Source: Desulfobacterales bacterium (GTDB taxonomy: Bacteria; Desulfobacterota; Desulfobacteria; Desulfobacterales; Desulfobacteraceae). Taken from it: DNA of 10,562 bases. Position 1 is the first letter of the stretch, and every line of letters starts with the position of its first letter. Below, piece after piece: positions 7,270 through 10,562 of the stretch. A program made the position numbers and the translations under genes. The notes under the pieces are model-generated. The model had not been told where the DNA came from and did no database searches. It worked only from the letters and a program-made list of their open reading frames with translations. Location: assembly GCA_022361135.1 (NCBI GenBank), contig JAKSBM010000685.1, forward strand, positions 1 through 10,562. The letters are read 5' to 3'.

Positions 7270-7770
7270 ATGACAGAACCCCAGTCATCCCGTGAAGAGC
7301 TCCTGGCTGAAATCCATCGACTTCGCCGGGAAAATCAAAAACTAAAATCCAGAATGGCGTCCCCCATGGAGAATTCCGCCCTGATGGGCTGCGAAACCAT
7401 CCTGGTGGTGGAAAACGACCCCGACACCCGGGCCATTGTCAAGGCCACATTGGAGGATTTCAACTATGGGGTATTGGAAACGAAAACCCGTGGAGATGCC
7501 TTGGAAATCCTCCACCGCCATGGGGAAAACGTGGACCTGGTCCTGGCCGGCCTGGGCCCGGACCCGGACCGGGGGGCTGAATTTGCCCGGGAATTACTCC
7601 GCGCGAAACCCGGCATTCGCCTCATCGCCATGGTGGGCACCGACCATATTCCCCCACTCACGGACGAAGTACCGGAGGCCAACGGCTTTACCCTCATCCA
7701 GAAACCCTTTTCCCTCAAGGAATTGGGCACCCTGTTAAAGGAACAGCTTTCCAACACCGGCCCCATTTAA
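7270..7770 (+). CDS. Stand-alone pseudo-receiver (degenerate CheY-like) protein with N-terminal coiled coil
   Basis: A 166-residue soluble protein. Residues 8-29 form a charged amphipathic helix of the coiled-coil type (REELLAEIHRLRRENQKLKS). A receiver fold follows at about 42-160, opening CETILVVEND like the C-terminal receivers of hybrid kinases. The phosphorylation site is lost: the acidic pair is Glu-48/Asn-49, the phosphoacceptor Asp is replaced by Gly-94 in DLVLAGLGP, and the conserved Ser/Thr is Val-122. The late Lys-145 in QKPF is kept. It is therefore predicted not to take a phosphate by the normal route, and may act by dimerising or binding a partner. The start at ATG 7270 is chosen because AAGGCGG (7258-7264) lies five bases upstream; the frame stays open further upstream, but that part is antisense to pyrF. 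The GGDEF gene follows after 50 bases. Confidence 0.85.
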   Translation: MTEPQSSREELLAEIHRLRRENQKLKSRMASPMENSALMGCETILVVENDPDTRAIVKATLEDFNYGVLETKTRGDALEILHRHGENVDLVLAGLGPDPDRGAEFARELLRAKPGIRLIAMVGTDHIPPLTDEVPEANGFTLIQKPFSLKELGTLLKEQLSNTGPI

Positions 7771-7820
7771 AGGAGAACGGGGCTTTACAAATCAAATAAG
7801 TCCTGGTACGAAATCAACCC

Positions 7821-9494
7821 ATGATCAAAGTTGCCGTTATTGAAGATTCAAAGGTGCTGGCATCCCTGTATCGAAGCTACCTGGAAAACAGCCATTTTTC
7901 CGCTTCGGTCTTTGGATCGTCACCCGGAGAAATCCAGCGTCTTCTGGAGACATCGGATTTCCAGGTGGTGATCTGCCCCTGCTTTCCCAAGCACCAGGAA
8001 GGACCGGCCATCGCCCGGAGCCTCAAGGCGGATCCCCAATTGAATTCGGCCATCCTCATCCTTTCCACATCCCTCCAGCGGGAACGGATTCCCTCGGAAT
8101 GGGACCCCGGGGAAATCGACACCATCCTGCTCAAACCCTTTGACCGGAACAGCCTGACAAACACCCTGAACCGGGCGTATTTTTCCCATGGTCTCCAATT
8201 GCGTAAAACCCCCAAGGCCCTGGTTATCGACGACAGCAGGGCCATTCGAAACACCCTGGAAAACCACCTGGGGGACCTGGGGTACAAGGTGGAAACCGCC
8301 CCCGACGGCATGGCCGGCCTGACCCTGGCCCGGAGCGGGCTGCCCGACTTGATTTTTGTGGATGTGGAGATGCCGGTCATGGACGGATTTGAATTCTGCA
8401 GGGCCCTGTCCCAGGACCCACAGCTCAAACACACCCCGGTCATCGTCATTTCCGGCACCATCAACGAATCCCAATTTCGCAAGGGATTCAGCGCCGGGGC
8501 CGTGGACTTCCTGGAGAAACCCATTTCCCAGGAGAACCTGGCTGAAATCATTGATTCGGTATCCATCACCGGGGAAACCCGATCCGTGGGAACCACGGTG
8601 ATTCTAAGCCGGGACGCCACCCTCTGTGCCATCCTCAACAAGACCCTGAATTTCCTCCACTCCAGGATCCGGGTTTATGAAAGGCTGGACGAACTGGAAA
8701 CCTATCTGAACATTGGAAAGCCCGACATCATTGTCCTGGATCTGTCCGGATATGAAGACAAACTGGCCACCTGCATGCGGGTGCGCAATGCCGTGGGCAA
8801 CGAATTTGTGGTCATCATCGCCGTGGCCGGGGAATCGGACCGGGATCTCATGTTCCAATGTTTTAAATACGGGGCCACGGAATTTTTAATCAAACCCTTT
8901 GGGCGGGACGAGGTCAAGGCCCGGATCCAGAACCACATCAAGCTCAAGGCCCTCCAGGATGAGCTGCTGCGAAAAAACAAAATCCTGGAATCCCTGGCCT
9001 ACAAGGACAAGCTCACCGGTCTCATGAACCGGCGCTACTTTGACAAGGCCCTCACCGACGAAATCCAGAAGGCCAAAACCCGGAACACCAGCCTTTCATT
9101 CCTCATGCTGGACCTGGACAATTTTAAACATATTAATGATCAATACGGCCATGACATCGGCGATGAAGTCCTGGAAGGAATCGCCGCCGTGCTCATGGAA
9201 AATGCGCCGGACAATGCAGTGCCCTGTCGCTACGGAGGGGAAGAGTTCTGTATCATCTACCCGGAAACCCCCTTGGAAGACGCATTAAAGGTCAGTGAAA
9301 AAATCTGCCGCTTTTGTTCCGCCGGTCCCATTTCACGGCACCGGATATTTCAAACCGTCAGCGGCGGTCTGGCCTCTTTCCCGGAAACCTCTTCAGCCGA
9401 AACCCTGGTCATGGACGCAGACCACTGCCTCTACCAGGCCAAAAATTCGGGCAAAAACCGAATCATTGCCCGTCCCGGCGTATCCACCCTCTAA
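7821..9494 (+). CDS. Three-receiver GGDEF response regulator (probable diguanylate cyclase)
   Basis: A 557-residue soluble protein predicted to make cyclic di-GMP from two GTP. Receiver 1 (about 3-120) keeps the acidic Glu-8/Asp-9 and Lys-105, but has Cys-52 where the phosphoacceptor Asp belongs. Receiver 2 (about 132-248) is canonical: Asp-137/Asp-138, phosphoacceptor Asp-181 in FVDVEMPVMDG, Ser-211 and Lys-233. Receiver 3 (about 258-375) keeps Asp-307 and Lys-358 but has Ser-263/Arg-264 in place of the acidic pair and lacks the usual Pro and Gly after the Asp. A helical linker (372-395) leads to the GGDEF domain (about 395-552), with LTGLMNRRYF, metal ligand Asp-431, and the active-site loop GGEEF at 472-476. 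The RxxD inhibitory site expected just upstream is absent (PDNA instead). No convincing Shine-Dalgarno precedes ATG 7821, and a stop at 7797-7799 limits upstream starts. The layout recalls PleD with an extra receiver. Confidence 0.93.
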   Translation: MIKVAVIEDSKVLASLYRSYLENSHFSASVFGSSPGEIQRLLETSDFQVVICPCFPKHQEGPAIARSLKADPQLNSAILILSTSLQRERIPSEWDPGEIDTILLKPFDRNSLTNTLNRAYFSHGLQLRKTPKALVIDDSRAIRNTLENHLGDLGYKVETAPDGMAGLTLARSGLPDLIFVDVEMPVMDGFEFCRALSQDPQLKHTPVIVISGTINESQFRKGFSAGAVDFLEKPISQENLAEIIDSVSITGETRSVGTTVILSRDATLCAILNKTLNFLHSRIRVYERLDELETYLNIGKPDIIVLDLSGYEDKLATCMRVRNAVGNEFVVIIAVAGESDRDLMFQCFKYGATEFLIKPFGRDEVKARIQNHIKLKALQDELLRKNKILESLAYKDKLTGLMNRRYFDKALTDEIQKAKTRNTSLSFLMLDLDNFKHINDQYGHDIGDEVLEGIAAVLMENAPDNAVPCRYGGEEFCIIYPETPLEDALKVSEKICRFCSAGPISRHRIFQTVSGGLASFPETSSAETLVMDADHCLYQAKNSGKNRIIARPGVSTL

Positions 9495-9512
9495 TTGCAC
9501 AAGGAAGACCCC

Positions 9513-9998
9513 ATGGAAAAAGAAAAATACACCCTCACCATGCTGGTAGAGAACGAACCCGGCGTCACCGCCAGAATCACCGGACTCTTTGCCGGACGCG
9601 GCTACAACATCGACACCATCTGCGGTGCCCCCACGGCCAACCCCAAAATGTCCCGCATCACCATCACCACCACGGTGAGCCCCCTGATGCTGGAACAATG
9701 CATGAAGCAGATCAAACGACTGGTCAATGTGATCAAACTCCGGGACATGACCGTGGAAAAAGCGGTGCGAAGGGAAATGGCCCTGATCTGCGTCAAAGCC
9801 CGCCCGGAAAACCAGGATGAACTCAAGGCCCTGATCCGGGAATACCAGGGCAAACTCCTGGACCAGGGACAGCAGCATTATATTTTTGAAGTCACCGGAG
9901 ATGAAAACCTGGTGGACCAATTGCTGGTGAAACTGGAACCCTACGGGGTCAAAAAATTAGCCCGTTCCGGCGTCCTGGGGCTGTACAAGGAATCCTGA
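9513..9998 (+). CDS. ilvN: Acetolactate synthase small (regulatory) subunit
   Basis: A 161-residue regulatory subunit of acetohydroxyacid synthase (IlvN/IlvH type), which activates the catalytic subunit and gives valine feedback inhibition at the first common step of branched-chain amino-acid synthesis. The N-terminal ACT domain (about 5-80) has LVENEPGVTARITGLFAGRG (11-30), then YNIDTI (31-36) and PKMSRITI (44-51). Asn-14 and Gly-17 align with the valine-site residues Asn-11 and Gly-14 of E. coli IlvH, so feedback control is probably kept. The C-terminal half (about 85-160) is the usual small-subunit domain. ATG 9513 has AAGGA at 9501-9505 with seven-base spacing, so a TTG at 9495 is not needed. 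The gene begins 18 bases after the GGDEF gene. No ilvB lies upstream in the window, and the downstream gene is convergent, so ilvN is separated from its usual partner. Confidence 0.95.
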   Translation: MEKEKYTLTMLVENEPGVTARITGLFAGRGYNIDTICGAPTANPKMSRITITTTVSPLMLEQCMKQIKRLVNVIKLRDMTVEKAVRREMALICVKARPENQDELKALIREYQGKLLDQGQQHYIFEVTGDENLVDQLLVKLEPYGVKKLARSGVLGLYKES

Positions 9999-10008
9999 TC
10001 CCCGACGT

Positions 10009-10562
10009 TTAGCTGGAAAGCATGAACCTGGCGAGGCCCGGTGAGCTCCTGTCATAGTTTTGAAAGGGAGACATCCGGGCCTCGTCCCGTTTCCGGCCCA
10101 GATTAACCCCATACCTGGACTTCAGTGTTTCATGGAGTTCCCGGCGCAGGGAAGAGAGTCGCTCCTTGAGTTTCCCAAGGGGGGCGGTGGAATCCGGGTC
10201 CAGGTCAAAGGCCTCCAACACCATCTCATTGGGGGATCGCCGTTCCGGAATCTCCAGGGCCTGTCCCGGGACCAAATTCTCCACGGCAGGGGGAACAATT
10301 TCTTCGGCGGCCAGGTCCACCTGCTGAATCAACCCCGCCTTCCCGTTTTCAAAGAGGAAGACACCGGATTGACGGAGCTGACCGGCCTGGCGATTTTCCC
10401 CGTCCACATGGGAAAAGGCGGTCTGGGTATTGTCCAGGGAGATGGCCCCGATTCCGGCCTCCTTCAATGGGATCAATCGATCCTCCCCCTGGCCGTCCCT
10501 CACCCAGACGGAAAGCTGGTCGAAAACCGCATCGTTTTCATCGATCCAATTGTTGCCGTCGC
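10009..10562 (-). CDS. C-terminal part of a protein with an EF-hand-like calcium loop (partial)
   Basis: The gene enters from the right edge; 183 C-terminal residues are visible. The first ones, DGNNWIDEND, fit positions 3-12 of an EF-hand/dockerin-type calcium loop, with acidic or amide groups at 3, 5, 9 and 12 and Ile at 8. AVFDQLSVWVRD, LIPLKEAGIGAISL, and later SGVFLFENGKAGLIQQVDLA follow. This pattern is known to me from C-terminal segments of VCBS/RTX-like calcium proteins and from a family of uncharacterised proteins in Geobacter and sulfate reducers. After it comes a roughly 95-residue proline-containing and then highly charged tail with a helical segment (LGKLKERLSSLRRELHETLK). I cannot give a function. 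A GTG at 10503 is not the true start, because the frame and the domain continue past the edge. Its stop is 10 bases from the convergent ilvN stop. Confidence 0.8.
   Translation of the reverse strand, partial: DGNNWIDENDAVFDQLSVWVRDGQGEDRLIPLKEAGIGAISLDNTQTAFSHVDGENRQAGQLRQSGVFLFENGKAGLIQQVDLAAEEIVPPAVENLVPGQALEIPERRSPNEMVLEAFDLDPDSTAPLGKLKERLSSLRRELHETLKSRYGVNLGRKRDEARMSPFQNYDRSSPGLARFMLSS

Noticed and set aside
9495..9512. TTG start extending ilvN by six residues
   Set aside because: AAGGA at 9501-9505 is correctly placed for ATG 9513 and would lie inside the longer frame; IlvN proteins normally begin close to the ACT domain.
1..10562. Mobile element, CRISPR, phage or defence system
   Set aside because: No direct-repeat arrays, transposase or integrase signatures, tRNA attachment sites or abrupt composition changes were seen. 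All genes carry similar GC-rich codon use.

Overview
The window looks like a stretch of chromosome from a GC-rich Gram-negative bacterium. The protein style suggests a Desulfobacterota (Deltaproteobacteria, Desulfobacterales-like) sulfate reducer or relative: receiver domains resembling those of hybrid kinases, an MCP with a helical sensor, and a calcium-loop protein of a type I recall from Geobacter/Desulfo- genomes. The lineage is inferred from protein style and not proved. Coding is dense (nine complete genes and two partial ones). I see no tRNA, rRNA, CRISPR array, insertion sequence or phage gene.

Layout. On the + strand, a short tail of an unidentified gene (2-67) overlaps a DUF2804 protein (64-1041). 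A membrane chemoreceptor follows (1145-2839), then a GC-rich hairpin. Next is a tight housekeeping run: nnr (NAD(P)HX epimerase/dehydratase, start 2953), tsaE (t6A ATPase, start directly after the nnr stop) and lysC (aspartokinase, 27 bases later). lysC ends at a strong hairpin (6262-6292) that it shares with the convergent pyrF (6298-7017, - strand). A 252-base divergent gap, with a candidate pyrF promoter, leads to a second + strand run. This holds a stand-alone pseudo-receiver (7270-7770), a three-receiver GGDEF protein (7821-9494) and ilvN, the acetolactate synthase regulatory subunit (9513-9998). Convergent to ilvN is the C-terminal part of a protein with an EF-hand-like calcium loop that runs off the right edge (10009-10562, - strand).

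How the genes work together. nnr-tsaE is a pairing seen in many bacteria, and here lysC is added to it, joining metabolite repair, tRNA modification and entry to the aspartate amino-acid family. The second run is less ordinary. Two signalling proteins with several altered receiver active sites lie directly upstream of ilvN, and no catalytic subunit ilvB is visible beside it.

Most notable points: (1) a perfect AGGAGG and ATG inside lysC, placed where the separately translated beta subunit starts in alpha2beta2 aspartokinases; (2) a diguanylate cyclase with one intact and two altered receivers and no visible inhibitory RxxD site; (3) a pseudo-receiver partner gene lacking the phosphoacceptor Asp; (4) ilvN detached from ilvB; (5) a calcium-loop protein with a charged tail. 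I did not find a clearly new multi-gene system. The closest candidate is the pseudo-receiver/tri-receiver-GGDEF pair.
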